Positions 17,735 through 26,907 are shown, counted from the stretch's first letter. The stretch is 64,000 bases of DNA from Shewanella donghaensis (GCF_007567505.1 NZ_CP041783.1:3968001-4032000); one strand, 5' to 3'. Numbers and translations: made by a program. The notes: generated from the sequence alone by a model not told the origin.

Positions 17735-17759
17735 AAAAAAGGATGCCGAAGCATCCTTT
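17735..17759 (-). terminator. terminator of the small beta-barrel gene
   Basis: On the minus strand AAAGGATGC, a TTCG tetraloop and GCATCCTTT are followed by a run of T. It lies 23 bp after the stop codon. Confidence 0.88.
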
Positions 17760-17781
17760 AATATTTAGATTTAATTAAAAA

Positions 17782-18348
17782 CTAGAATTTATAATCAATA
17801 GCTAAATAGACTTGCTGGGTATCATTTAAAGCGAAACTGCCGCTATTAGCACCATTAGTAGTATTCACATCATAATCTTGCTTTAAATAACGGTAACCCA
17901 CTTCAGTCGACCACTTGTCATTAAGGTTGTACATCAGTCCTGTTTGACCGCCCCAAACGAATGTATTTTTAGAATCAAAATTACTGTCTTTAATGCTGTT
18001 ATGAGTCATACCTGCAGTTGCACCAATAAACCAATTAAGTTTATTGCTATCACCTAAACCCACTAAGTAATCATAAGAAAGTAAGAATGTTTGCTGTCTG
18101 GCGATATCATCAGAGTTATAGCCATAAGTACCATACAAACGCGTGTTATCATTAAGGTAGCTACCTGCTCGTAACTGGTAGCTCATGTCTTTCTCTTTAG
18201 TATTGTTGTTGCCTTCAATACCAGAGCTTATTTTATAGTTATCTTGTTGATAACCTGCAGCGCCACCTACAAACCAATCTGAAGCCATCGCTGGTACTGA
18301 CATTACTGTTGAGATGACACCTGCCAAAATAAGATTTTTAGTTTTCAT
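17782..18348 (-). CDS. small outer-membrane beta-barrel protein (OmpA/OmpX-like fold)
   Basis: 188 residues from ATG 18348, chosen because TGGAG lies upstream and it gives a clean signal peptide (MKTKNLILAGVISTVMSVP..., cut after AMA). The mature protein starts SDWFVGGAAGYQQDN and alternates hydrophobic/polar residues through about eight strands, with YQLRAGSYLNDNTRLYGTYG and YLAIDYKF ending in Phe. This resembles the opacity/OmpW-like small barrel proteins. Role unknown; there is no partner gene next to it. Confidence 0.85.
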   Translation of the reverse strand: MKTKNLILAGVISTVMSVPAMASDWFVGGAAGYQQDNYKISSGIEGNNNTKEKDMSYQLRAGSYLNDNTRLYGTYGYNSDDIARQQTFLLSYDYLVGLGDSNKLNWFIGATAGMTHNSIKDSNFDSKNTFVWGGQTGLMYNLNDKWSTEVGYRYLKQDYDVNTTNGANSGSFALNDTQQVYLAIDYKF

Positions 18349-18931
18349 GATTAACTCCAAATAGATAAGTTTTAATAAATGTATTTTTGTTGGAGCTATC
18401 TTAGTGGCTGGTTGCTGAATCAATACTGAATGGAATTGTTGATTACATTATTTGGCATTAATGACGAATAATCAGATGGAGAGTTATTTAAATTCTATTG
18501 TTTAATATTACTAATATAACTTTTAATAAAAATAGCGGTGACTAACCGTCAAAACCCTTATCTGAATAGCTTCCCGCGTCGTTAACATATTTATTTCATC
18601 AAGTATGTTTATTGGTAGATCACAAATATGACAGTAAGTTGCGTGAATGTATGCGTTTGGTCACTTTTTAGTTTTTTGAATATTTTTGTTAACTACTTTT
18701 CATGTATAAATTTCTATATGGCTAGATAAAAACATAACCAATATTTTAGCTATTTAATTTATACAACGAGACACATATACCACGAGACACATATACAACG
18801 AGTTACTTATTTTGATTGATGAATAGCTTATTTAGTACCGAGGTTAAGCGTGAACTTCACTGTAAAATTAAAGTGAACAACCTGCGGGGCTAGATTTGCA
18901 CAATTACACAATTTGCTACGGAGATTAGCTA
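18349..18931. other. 583 bp divergent region between the beta-barrel gene and dcuB
   Basis: Long AT-rich regulatory stretch. The clearest structure is a triple 16 bp direct repeat at 18761-18808. GCGGT-GACTA-ACCG also occurs near 18534. No ORF seen. Confidence 0.6.
18761..18808. repeat. three tandem 16 bp repeats upstream of dcuB
   Basis: Units start at 18761, 18777 and 18793. The first two differ at one position (ATACAACGAGACACAT versus ATACCACGAGACACAT). The third keeps ATACAACGAG and then diverges. The array ends 123 bp before the dcuB start codon. The period of 16 bp (about one and a half helical turns) suggests a regulator array or a slippage product. Confidence 0.85.
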
Positions 18932-20254
18932 ATGTTCTATATTCATATGCTGTTGTTATTGGCGATTATATTTGTAGGGATCCGACACGGCGGTGTTGCG
19001 TTCGGATTATTAGGCGGTTTAGGGGTATCGATACTGGCGTTTGTCTTTGGTATCGCACCTGGTTCACCACCAGTGAGCGTGATGCTGATTATTTTGGCTG
19101 TAGTTGCTGCATCGGCTACCCTTGAGGCCACTGGCGGTCTTAAACTGCTAGTAAAATATGCCGAAAAGTTATTAAGAAAACATCCAAACCAAATTACATT
19201 TCTTGGTCCATTATGTACTTATTCTTTAACGGTACTTGTGGGAACCGGTCATTCAGTTTATCCATTACTGCCTGTTATTTATGATGTGGCTTACAAAAAA
19301 GGTATTCGCCCAGAACGTCCTTTAGCAATGGCGACTGTCGCATCACAAATGGGGATTACAGCAAGCCCAATTGCTGCTGCAGCGGCTGTAGTAATGGCTA
19401 CGGCTATGGATAACAGTCTTGATATTAGTTTGATTAATGTTTTAGCTGTTACGATTCCTGCAACGCTTGTGGGTGTTTTAGCGGGTTGTACTTGGAGTTT
19501 AAATCGCGGCAAAGATCTTGATAAAGATGAAGCGTTCCAAGAACGATTGAAAGATGAAGATTTTAAAAATAACCTTATCGATCCAGAAATTGAAACAGAC
19601 GATCAAGCCCATACTGATACGATAGCGAAAAGAGGGTTAATGTTGTTTTTAGCCGGCATTTTATCCGTTATATTTTTAGCCATGTTTAGTAAAGAATTGC
19701 TGCCTGAAGGCGTTAAAATGTCTGTGGCGATTCAGTTTATGATGCTATCTGTTGGTGCGGTTATTTTGCTTGCAACTAAAGTCTCACCGCAGAAAATCGT
19801 TAACAGTAACGTGTTTACCGCAGGTATGACTGCTGTGGTTATTATCTTTGGTATTGCTTGGTTAAGTGACACCATTATAGGGCATCACAAGGCTTATTTA
19901 GTCAGTTCGTTAAGTGATTTGGTTAGTGCATATCCTTGGTCTTTTGCCATTGCCATGTTTACAGCATCTATATTCTTAAAGAGTCAGGCTGCTGCGTTAA
20001 CAATCATGTTCCCTCTAGGTTTTGCTTTAGGGATCCCCGCGCCAGTATTGATTGGTGTTATTCCTGCTTGTTATGCTTACTTCTTCTTCCCGTTTTACCC
20101 AAGCGATTTAGCGGCAATCAGTTTTGACCGCTCGGGTACAACGAATATCGGTAAGTATGTTTTAAACCACAGCTTTATTATTCCAGGTTTTATAGGGGTA
20201 TTTACAGCAACTGTTCTAGGTTATTTCATCTCGACGGTATTGATAAATCATTAG
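18932..20254 (+). CDS. dcuB: anaerobic C4-dicarboxylate transporter, DcuA/DcuB family (DcuB-like)
   Basis: 440 residues, about ten to twelve membrane helices. Dcu transporters exchange fumarate, malate or aspartate for succinate during anaerobic fumarate respiration. PPVSVMLIILAVVAASATLE and GTGHSVYPLLPVIYDVA resemble E. coli DcuB more than DcuA. A charged cytoplasmic loop lies at about 190-225. GGAG precedes the ATG by nine bases. It is transcribed alone, with a strong terminator. The triple repeat upstream is a candidate control element; ArcA, encoded elsewhere in this window, is a plausible regulator, but I see no clear ArcA box. Confidence 0.92.
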   Translation: MFYIHMLLLLAIIFVGIRHGGVAFGLLGGLGVSILAFVFGIAPGSPPVSVMLIILAVVAASATLEATGGLKLLVKYAEKLLRKHPNQITFLGPLCTYSLTVLVGTGHSVYPLLPVIYDVAYKKGIRPERPLAMATVASQMGITASPIAAAAAVVMATAMDNSLDISLINVLAVTIPATLVGVLAGCTWSLNRGKDLDKDEAFQERLKDEDFKNNLIDPEIETDDQAHTDTIAKRGLMLFLAGILSVIFLAMFSKELLPEGVKMSVAIQFMMLSVGAVILLATKVSPQKIVNSNVFTAGMTAVVIIFGIAWLSDTIIGHHKAYLVSSLSDLVSAYPWSFAIAMFTASIFLKSQAAALTIMFPLGFALGIPAPVLIGVIPACYAYFFFPFYPSDLAAISFDRSGTTNIGKYVLNHSFIIPGFIGVFTATVLGYFISTVLINH

Positions 20255-20282
20255 CGTGGATTTAGTGCTATAAAGTTGTATT

Positions 20283-20308
20283 AAAAGCCTGCGAAAGCAG
20301 GCTTTTTC
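20283..20308 (+). terminator. terminator of dcuB
   Basis: AAAAGCCTGC and GCAGGCTTTT around a GAAA tetraloop, 29 bp after the stop. Confidence 0.92.
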
Positions 20309-20392
20309 ATATCTAGTTTCTCACCTGTAACCTTCGATAAAATAGCACTAAACTACATACCGCTATCTAGCGTATAAATAGCTGAAATGTTT

Positions 20393-20421
20393 TTGACATT
20401 TATCGATTATCTACATAGTAA
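20393..20421 (+). promoter_or_regulatory. candidate promoter of the TlpA-like gene
   Basis: Perfect TTGACA (20393-20398), a 17 bp spacer and a weak TAGTAA -10. It lies 59 bp upstream of the start codon. Confidence 0.35.
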
Positions 20422-20479
20422 ATTGGTTCAGAACAATTGCTATTTAGCCCACTGCTGATTTTAAATAAGGTCTATAAAT

Positions 20480-20986
20480 ATGAGTTTATTGAGGTTTTTA
20501 AAATGTATAGGGTTATCATTAAGCTTGTTGTGCAATGCATATGCAGCACCAAATTTAGATTATGACCTGAAAGATTTAAGTGGCAATGTTGTCAATTTGA
20601 ATGAGTTTAAAGGCAAGGTTGTCTACATCGATTTTTGGGCATCTTGGTGTGCGCCATGCAGAAAGTCATTCCCGTGGATGGAGAAGATGCATCAGCAATA
20701 TAAACAGCAAGGACTTGTAGTTATCGCAATAAATATAGATGTTGAGCAGGCGATGGCTGAAGAGTTTTTAACACACTTAACGGCTAATTTTTCTATTCGT
20801 TTTGATCCTGATAGCGATGTAGCAAGGGCTTTTGAACTAAAAGGCATGCCAAGCAGTTTTGTTTTTGATCGCCAAGGGAACCTGGTTAATGAGCATGTTG
20901 GTTTTAGCGTAGAGCTTGAATCAGCTTATGAACAAGAACTGGTTCGTTTACTTAATCAAAAATCAATAGACTCAATAGTTAAATAA
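20480..20986 (+). CDS. periplasmic TlpA/ResA-like thioredoxin-fold protein
   Basis: 168 residues. A signal peptide (about 1-22, ending NAYA) exports it. The thioredoxin fold begins PNLDYDLKDLSGNVVNLNEF and carries WCAPC (C57, C60), with the cis-proline in GMPSSFVFDRQG. Such proteins reduce or shuttle disulfides in the periplasm, often for cytochrome c maturation or redox-stress repair. No cytochrome genes flank it. It ends 91 bp before the convergent protease gene, with a shared terminator. Confidence 0.9.
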   Translation: MSLLRFLKCIGLSLSLLCNAYAAPNLDYDLKDLSGNVVNLNEFKGKVVYIDFWASWCAPCRKSFPWMEKMHQQYKQQGLVVIAINIDVEQAMAEEFLTHLTANFSIRFDPDSDVARAFELKGMPSSFVFDRQGNLVNEHVGFSVELESAYEQELVRLLNQKSIDSIVK

Positions 20987-21002
20987 ATATCTCAGTTTAA
21001 TG

Positions 21003-21029
21003 AAAAGCCCAGCATGTGCTGGGCTTTTT
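21003..21029. terminator. bidirectional terminator between the TlpA gene and the subtilase gene
   Basis: AAAAGCCCAGCA and TGCTGGGCTTTT, nearly perfect 12 bp arms with a 2-nt centre. It serves both converging genes. Confidence 0.9.
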
Positions 21030-21077
21030 GTTATCTTATTACTATAAATATCAGTAATGAGATTTAAAGTAAGTGTT

Positions 21078-24000
21078 TTACTTCATTTTACGACGACGGA
21101 ATGCAGCAAGTGGAAGCAATAGCGTTGCTAACCATCCCATTGAACCGCTGCTATTAACGTCTGGAGTAGGAATGACATTAATTGAGACTTCACCTGTCGC
21201 GGTCGTTTCATTACTGTCAGTGACTAAGACGCTAAACGAGTAAGTTCCAGTTTTATTAGGTGTAAAACTAATGTTCTTACTTGCGCTATCAAAACTTGCG
21301 TCTGCAGGTCCTGCAGTTTGAGTCCAAGCGTATGTTAAGTCATCGCCGTCAGCGTCACTTGCATTCGAATTGACGGTTACTGAATACCCTACAAAGACTT
21401 CATTGTCTGAAGGAGCAACTGTTGGAGCATCATTGACGTTAGTCACTTCAACTACAACTTCAGTAGGAGTACTTACAGTACCAGCAGCATCAGTTGCAGA
21501 ATAAGTGAATGTATCTTTACCAAAGAAATCTTTATTTGGTGTATAAGTTACATCGCCAGACTCTGTCATGGTCACAGTTCCGTTAGCTGGTTCATCAACT
21601 ACTGCAGCCATTCCTAAATCACCTGAAGGAGCAATATTGATAAGTCTTTGAGCTACAGCTGTTACACCATCTCCAGTAACCTTAGAACGGGCTACTTTTT
21701 GATCTGGCATAGTGTCATTTTCTAATACATTAAAGCTAACTTCAGTTTCTTCAACAGTGGTTGCCTGGTCCATGTAACCTAAATCGAATTCAGTTGCTTT
21801 TGCAACATAGTCAATTTTGACTTGTCCTGCAGCAGCAGAAACAATCTGTAAGTAATCATCAGTGGCTACAGAAGTACCAGCACCGTTGTAATAATGAGTC
21901 ACACCGACAGTTCCGCCTACGTTCTCAGCACCAATTGATACGTTAGTAGGCATATTTGGAATATCTAGATAATTAAATGATACATCTTCAGTAGTGCCAG
22001 TTTTAATCCAGACACTGAAAGAGTACTCACTACCAGAAGGATCCGCATACAGTTGACCATTATTCCACTCAACAACAATGAATGTGTTATCAGCATCAAA
22101 TGAAATAACGTTCAGACCTAGTTGCCCACCGCCCGTATCACCGGCTGTGCCATCGCTTAGATCAAAATCAGACCAAAAAGGAGCTAGTACGTTATTCGGG
22201 TTCGCATTATCAGGGAGTTCTTTATTGTTCCAAGTTCCACCAGTATTACCGCCACCCACTAATACAATACCATTATCTGAAATAGTAATTGTGTCGTAAG
22301 TTGAACCATTATATTGGAATGCAGGTAGGCCTTCATATGTGAATGATTTTTCATCACAACCTTCGTCACAAGCAGGAACAAAGGCTAAACCTGCAGCAAA
22401 AATACTTGGATAAGTACCAGCTGAAGCATCAATAGACATTTGTGATTGTTCTAAGCTACCAACCCAAGTGATAACGCCTGTTTCTTCATTCACACTCATA
22501 CCGTTTTGCGTGGCATTAGCTAGTGTTACAACTACATCATCTTCTGAAGTCAACATTGTGCCTTCTGGTGCTGTCGTTATGAAAGTAACAGTATTTTCAA
22601 ACATAGTGTTATTAATGACAGTAGTAACTTCAATGTCATCCGCAGTGGTTAAATCTGCATCATCAGCCACAATCGAAATTAATGATTCGTTACTTGATTC
22701 AAGTGCTAACACGGCTAGAGGAAGGTGAGCATCTTGCTTTCCTTCAGCACTAGAAAGCATCACATTACCAAATATCCACTCACCATAGTCACTGAAAGTC
22801 GAGTCTACAGTAACCATGAAGGTTGCTGAACCACCAGCAGGAATATCAAGCATAGAAGGAGATACACTAATACCTGCAGAGTCAGAACTTGCAGCTAATG
22901 ACCAGGATGTATCTTCATCACTTTTGTTGTAGACAGTACGTGTGAAGGTACATGGACCAACACATGAGTCTGCAGCAATTGATGGCTTATCAAATGTCAG
23001 CACAGCTTTTGCTGCTGCATCAAGATCCATACGACCAGCACCCATTGCAAATGGAGTCGCTGCCGTTGTTGCATCATCATCCATTATCCCATCAGTTGTA
23101 GATGTAGATGTTAATGCTGTTTTGATATCATTTGCTGACCAATCAGGATGAAGTTGACGCATCATAGCTGCAGCACCTGCAACATGAGGACTTGCCATAC
23201 TTGTACCAGAAATCATATTGAAATCTTCGCCGCCATCATCTGGAGAGAAGGCTGATAAAATATTCGTACCCGGTGCTGCTAGATCAGGCTTCAACATATT
23301 TTGGTTGCCGTTAGGACCACGAGAGCTTGAGCTATTAATCGTATCAGCTAGGCTTGCAACCATAATACGTTTGATTTCTGAACCAACGGTACCTTCAGTC
23401 GCGGTTTCACCCATTGCTTCAATGACTTCTTTACCATCATCATTTGAAATCATTATTGATGGAAAGGTAACACCAGGCATAGACATAGTGATTGGTGCAC
23501 CAGGGTTGTTGTTGTAAACAACTAAAGCATCTGCGCCAGCGTTCATTGCATTTTCAGCTTTTACGCTGAATGCACATGCGCCACGTGAAATAAGTGCAAT
23601 ACTGTCCTTAAATGAATCAACAGGAAAAGCTTCACAGCCTTCATAGTTAGCTTCGTTAATATTAATAGCTGCAACAATTGGAGCTGTTACATCCATTTCA
23701 ATAACGGTATCAGAACCGGGGATTGCTAAAAGGTCTTCTCCACCAGCATTAAAGCTGTTTGCAAAATAACGACCAGTAGTGCTGTTTGCTACTGCAATGC
23801 CTGATTCGATACATGCAGGGCAACCAATCGTGCTAGCACCATTGCCGTCGTTACCTGCAGCTGATACTACTACTACACCAGCAGCTTCAGCTGCTTCAAA
23901 CATGGTTTTATAAGGGCTGCTTGCTGGATCGCCACCAGCGCCACCACCCCATGAATTATTGATTACATCAGCTCCATCGTTAACAGCATGTTCTAACGCT

Positions 24001-24950
24001 TCCATTAACATGATATTAGAGCCACTTCCGCCAGTACAATCCGCTTTAGAATAAAGCGCTTTATAGGACATTAGGTAAGCTGCTGGAGCAACTCCCGACA
24101 ATTCCACATCAATATCATTAAATTGTGTGTTAACTAAATTACCAACAGCGGTTCCGGCAACATGTGTTCCATGACCACCAAAACCAAGTGGGCTCATATA
24201 TTCATCAGGACAAACTTCAAAAGTAGGCTGAGACCAACGTGCAACGATTAATTTGTTGTTACAAAATGACTCATCAGTTGTTGAACAATAATCATCTGTA
24301 GGCAGCATACCTGTCGGAGCTTCAAAACCTTCATCTGTGAACATTGGGTTTTCTGGACGAATACCACCATCAATGACAGCAACTCGAATGCCTTTACCGG
24401 CATTTTTCATACCGTTAACAGTGTTCCACATCGCTTCACTGTTAATCACCTGATGTGAAGCATCCATGCTAATTTCATACATGGTTTCAGGGTAAACAGC
24501 TTTAACACCTGGTATAGCCATTAACTGTTCAACGGTAAGACCTTGGCCTGCAACAGTGACACCATTAAATAGTGTCTTAAATTGACGTTCTACTTTGCTA
24601 TTTGCCGATGCTTTATTTAAAGCATTTACAAAAGAATTTTGCTCTTTGGCTAGATGAGATGCATAAGATTGAGCTGAAGCAGATTGGATATTCAGCTTTT
24701 GCCCTTTAGTTGACGCTGAAGTAGCGGCTAGTTCGTTAACACCACCTGAATATGTCGCAATTGCTGGTGAAGAGAGTTCAACAATAAATCGTTGAGGTGT
24801 ATTGATCGTATTAATTTTTACTGCTGGTTTTTTATGTTGATCAATTGACAGTATTTCTAGTTCATATTTACTGCCTGTCATGTCGGTGTTGGCATAGCTT
24901 ACACTTGATAAAAGTGCCGCTGATATTGCTATTGATAATTTTGTCTTCAC
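21078..24950 (-). CDS. secreted S8 (subtilisin-like) serine protease with PA insert and GlyGly-CTERM tail
   Basis: 1290 residues from a GTG at 24950, preceded by AAGGA at a seven-base spacing. An ATG 18 codons earlier would add a charged extension before the signal peptide, so it is disfavoured. Order: signal peptide (cut after SYA), an inhibitor-like propeptide (about 40-170), and a catalytic domain with Asp in VIDGGI (about 194), His in GHGTHVAGT (about 260) and Ser in SGTSMASPH (584). A protease-associated domain is inserted at about 400-520, followed by beta-sandwich and cadherin/VCBS-like domains (TYTPNKDFFGKDTFTYSA) and a PKD-like domain. The C-terminus MGWLATLLLPLAAFRRRK is a GlyGly-CTERM sorting tag, processed by rhombosortase and linked to type II secretion. 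An extracellular, surface-released protease is inferred. Confidence 0.93.
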   Translation of the reverse strand: MKTKLSIAISAALLSSVSYANTDMTGSKYELEILSIDQHKKPAVKINTINTPQRFIVELSSPAIATYSGGVNELAATSASTKGQKLNIQSASAQSYASHLAKEQNSFVNALNKASANSKVERQFKTLFNGVTVAGQGLTVEQLMAIPGVKAVYPETMYEISMDASHQVINSEAMWNTVNGMKNAGKGIRVAVIDGGIRPENPMFTDEGFEAPTGMLPTDDYCSTTDESFCNNKLIVARWSQPTFEVCPDEYMSPLGFGGHGTHVAGTAVGNLVNTQFNDIDVELSGVAPAAYLMSYKALYSKADCTGGSGSNIMLMEALEHAVNDGADVINNSWGGGAGGDPASSPYKTMFEAAEAAGVVVVSAAGNDGNGASTIGCPACIESGIAVANSTTGRYFANSFNAGGEDLLAIPGSDTVIEMDVTAPIVAAININEANYEGCEAFPVDSFKDSIALISRGACAFSVKAENAMNAGADALVVYNNNPGAPITMSMPGVTFPSIMISNDDGKEVIEAMGETATEGTVGSEIKRIMVASLADTINSSSSRGPNGNQNMLKPDLAAPGTNILSAFSPDDGGEDFNMISGTSMASPHVAGAAAMMRQLHPDWSANDIKTALTSTSTTDGIMDDDATTAATPFAMGAGRMDLDAAAKAVLTFDKPSIAADSCVGPCTFTRTVYNKSDEDTSWSLAASSDSAGISVSPSMLDIPAGGSATFMVTVDSTFSDYGEWIFGNVMLSSAEGKQDAHLPLAVLALESSNESLISIVADDADLTTADDIEVTTVINNTMFENTVTFITTAPEGTMLTSEDDVVVTLANATQNGMSVNEETGVITWVGSLEQSQMSIDASAGTYPSIFAAGLAFVPACDEGCDEKSFTYEGLPAFQYNGSTYDTITISDNGIVLVGGGNTGGTWNNKELPDNANPNNVLAPFWSDFDLSDGTAGDTGGGQLGLNVISFDADNTFIVVEWNNGQLYADPSGSEYSFSVWIKTGTTEDVSFNYLDIPNMPTNVSIGAENVGGTVGVTHYYNGAGTSVATDDYLQIVSAAAGQVKIDYVAKATEFDLGYMDQATTVEETEVSFNVLENDTMPDQKVARSKVTGDGVTAVAQRLINIAPSGDLGMAAVVDEPANGTVTMTESGDVTYTPNKDFFGKDTFTYSATDAAGTVSTPTEVVVEVTNVNDAPTVAPSDNEVFVGYSVTVNSNASDADGDDLTYAWTQTAGPADASFDSASKNISFTPNKTGTYSFSVLVTDSNETTATGEVSINVIPTPDVNSSGSMGWLATLLLPLAAFRRRKMK

Positions 24951-25037
24951 AACTTCTTCCTTGGATTCATTACACTCACTGCGTTTTGGCTCCGTGTAGG
25001 GCATTGGCTAAATCGGCAGTGGTGTTATTTTTGAGTT

Positions 25038-25065
25038 AATGCATTTAGTGCATTCTTCGATGCAC
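25038..25065. repeat. nested TGCA inverted repeats in the subtilase leader region
   Basis: AATGCA-TTTAG-TGCATT (25038-25054) overlaps GTGCAT / ATGCAC (25048-25065), giving three TGCA cores within 28 bp, about 90-115 bp upstream of the subtilase start. Possible operator or leader hairpin. Confidence 0.45.
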
Positions 25066-25138
25066 TTAATGACTTTTTAACACAAAAAATTAACAAAGGT
25101 AACTAAAGTTGTTACATACTCGGTAAAAAATAAATACT

Positions 25139-25172
25139 TATGACTACCTATAATTAATTATGCGTAGTCATA
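25139..25172. repeat. 34 bp near-perfect palindrome between asnC and the subtilase gene
   Basis: Perfect 9 bp arms TATGACTAC (25139-25147) and GTAGTCATA (25164-25172) enclose the perfect 12 bp palindrome ATAATTAATTAT. Only two base pairs in 17 mismatch. It lies 28 bp past the asnC stop and 189 bp ahead of the subtilase start. On the minus strand it is followed within ten bases by a T-rich run, so it may be the asnC terminator, or an operator for the protease. Confidence 0.75.
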
Positions 25173-25200
25173 GTTAGATTATAATTTATGCAAAATAAAA

Positions 25201-25662
25201 CTATGGCTTTACGCCGCGAACAATGGGGTTTTGTAGGCTGATTAGGGTTTCTGTGGACTGTATTTCGTCAATTGATTGAATTCTATTAATGAGAACATGC
25301 TGTAACCCATCGATAGATTGGCACATTACCTTTACAAAAACGCTGTAATTCCCAGTGGTATAATATGCCTCGACGACTTCCTCAAGGGCATTAAGCTTTG
25401 ATATGGCAGCAGGATAATCTCCTGCACTTTTTAAGTTAATACCAATAAAACAGCAAACGTCATAACCTAAAGCTCTAGGATCAACTGTTATTCTTGCGCC
25501 AGTAATAATACCTGCTTGTTTCATTTTTTCTACACGCACATGAATGGTGCCAGCGCTGACTGCAAAACGTTTGGCTAATTCGGCAAATGGGGTTCTCGCT
25601 TCTTCCATCAATGCTTCAAGAATCTGATTATCGAGTTGATCTCTTTGAAATGGAGTTTCCAT
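25201..25662 (-). CDS. asnC: transcriptional regulator AsnC (Lrp/AsnC family)
   Basis: 153 residues from ATG 25662, matching the 152-residue E. coli AsnC. A start 11 codons earlier would begin inside an inverted repeat and is unlikely. N-terminal helix-turn-helix ELAKRFAVSAGTIHVRVEKM, then the RAM ligand-binding domain (YDVCCFIGINLKSAGDYPAA, YYTTGNYSVFVKVM, TETLISLQNPI). These stretches are close to E. coli AsnC, which senses asparagine and controls asnA and its own gene. asnA is not in this window. A perfect 10 bp inverted repeat sits directly upstream of the start (25670-25694) and is the natural autoregulatory site. Confidence 0.93.
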   Translation of the reverse strand: METPFQRDQLDNQILEALMEEARTPFAELAKRFAVSAGTIHVRVEKMKQAGIITGARITVDPRALGYDVCCFIGINLKSAGDYPAAISKLNALEEVVEAYYTTGNYSVFVKVMCQSIDGLQHVLINRIQSIDEIQSTETLISLQNPIVRGVKP

Positions 25663-25669
25663 AGTAAAG

Positions 25670-25694
25670 TGCCTAATTAAATTATAATTAGGCA
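25670..25694. promoter_or_regulatory. inverted repeat at the asnC translation start (putative AsnC operator or RNA hairpin)
   Basis: Perfect arms TGCCTAATTA (25670-25679) and TAATTAGGCA (25685-25694), five-base centre, ending eight bases before the asnC ATG. In the transcript the arm nearest the gene carries the only AGG that could serve as a Shine-Dalgarno, so a hairpin would mask it. Confidence 0.7.
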
Positions 25695-25783
25695 TTAATT
25701 TACGGATAAATGTGACGATTGGCTATCAAAAAGTTCTCATAATTAGCTTTTGACTAAGCTGTGATGGCTTTAAATGATGCTTT

Positions 25784-26461
25784 TTATTGATTCTCTAATG
25801 GCGCAATAAATGGGACTTCTGCATTAAATGTTAAAGTAGTTTGGTGATAAGGATGTTTTATCGTCAACTCCGCAGCATGTAGCAATAATCTGCTCGATAA
25901 GCTTTTTGCCCAGGGATCCGCATAAAATCCATCACCTAATATTGGATGACCTATGGCCATCATATGAACTCGAAGTTGATGAGAGCGGCCTGTAATGGGA
26001 GTTAACTTTACCAAAGTTGATTTTTTGGCATAACTCACGATTTCGACATGGGTTAGTGAAGGCTTTCCAACAAGGTGATCGACTTTTTGTTTGGGTCTAT
26101 TAGGCCAATCACAAATTAATGGATAATCAACTTGTTTAATGGTCGGGCTGACAAAACCTGCGACTCTTGCAAAGTAAGTTTTAGCGGTTTCGCGATCTCT
26201 AAATTGACGTTTTAATTCTCGTTCAGCATTGCGTCTTAACGCGACAACAATGACTCCAGATGTGGCCATATCTAAGCGGTGTACTATTTGTGAATTAGGA
26301 AAGCGTTCAAGTACACGGCTATAAATACTGTCATGGTATTGGGCTTGACGTCCTGGGATCGACAGTAAGCCTGATGGCTTATTCAAGACAATAATATCTT
26401 TATCTTCATGAATAATGTCGAGCCAAGGATCTGTCGGAGGGGTGTAGATAAAGTCTGCCAT
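25784..26461 (-). CDS. rluA: dual-specificity rRNA/tRNA pseudouridine synthase RluA
   Basis: 225 residues. RluA makes pseudouridine at position 746 of 23S rRNA and position 32 of certain tRNAs. The sequence follows E. coli RluA closely: NKPSGLLSIPGR, VHRLDMATSGVIVVAL with catalytic Asp about 64, AERELKRQFRDRE, LICDWPNRPKQKV and ITGRSHQLRVHM. There is no S4 domain, as expected for RluA. It is followed on the same strand by asnC after about 120 bp. Confidence 0.94.
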   Translation of the reverse strand: MADFIYTPPTDPWLDIIHEDKDIIVLNKPSGLLSIPGRQAQYHDSIYSRVLERFPNSQIVHRLDMATSGVIVVALRRNAERELKRQFRDRETAKTYFARVAGFVSPTIKQVDYPLICDWPNRPKQKVDHLVGKPSLTHVEIVSYAKKSTLVKLTPITGRSHQLRVHMMAIGHPILGDGFYADPWAKSLSSRLLLHAAELTIKHPYHQTTLTFNAEVPFIAPLENQ

Positions 26462-26581
26462 GAGTAGGGTCTAGCCTTAATATTGAATGCGCGGCAAAGA
26501 TACCTATCACTTTGCATTTGTGCAAGTCATGTTAGCGCAATTAAGTCTGTCATTTACCAGTGTAGTGCCTGTCTTCGTTCT

Positions 26582-26872
26582 TTAAGAAAAGGCATTACCG
26601 TTGACGTGCATGATAGTAAATGTCCACACAACAAAAGCTAATGGTATGTGCACTAAGGCGTAAAAACTGTGGTCTAAACGCGTTAACCCCTGAGCATTCC
26701 AGATTAAATAGAGGTGGGTCAATATCACAAATGGAAACAGCGACAATAAAGGATACAGCGCAAAAGGGCTCGCATCAGCAAAAATACTATGGCTGATTAA
26801 AGCCCAAAAAACCATAAAACTGGTGGTTAGTGGCGGAGTTGCTAGTCGATATTGTTCTGGATAAGGGAACAT
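26582..26872 (-). CDS. small integral membrane protein, 96 aa
   Basis: Two to three predicted membrane helices (about 15-32, 39-58 and 72-90), with a His near the C-terminus. I do not recognise a family. It starts 35 bp after the end of the gene for another small membrane protein (26908-27327), so the two probably form an operon and may be one complex. Function unknown. Confidence 0.7.
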   Translation of the reverse strand: MFPYPEQYRLATPPLTTSFMVFWALISHSIFADASPFALYPLLSLFPFVILTHLYLIWNAQGLTRLDHSFYALVHIPLAFVVWTFTIMHVNGNAFS

Positions 26873-26907
26873 CCTTTAACCTTAAAGTTACAAAATATAA
26901 CTCTAGA

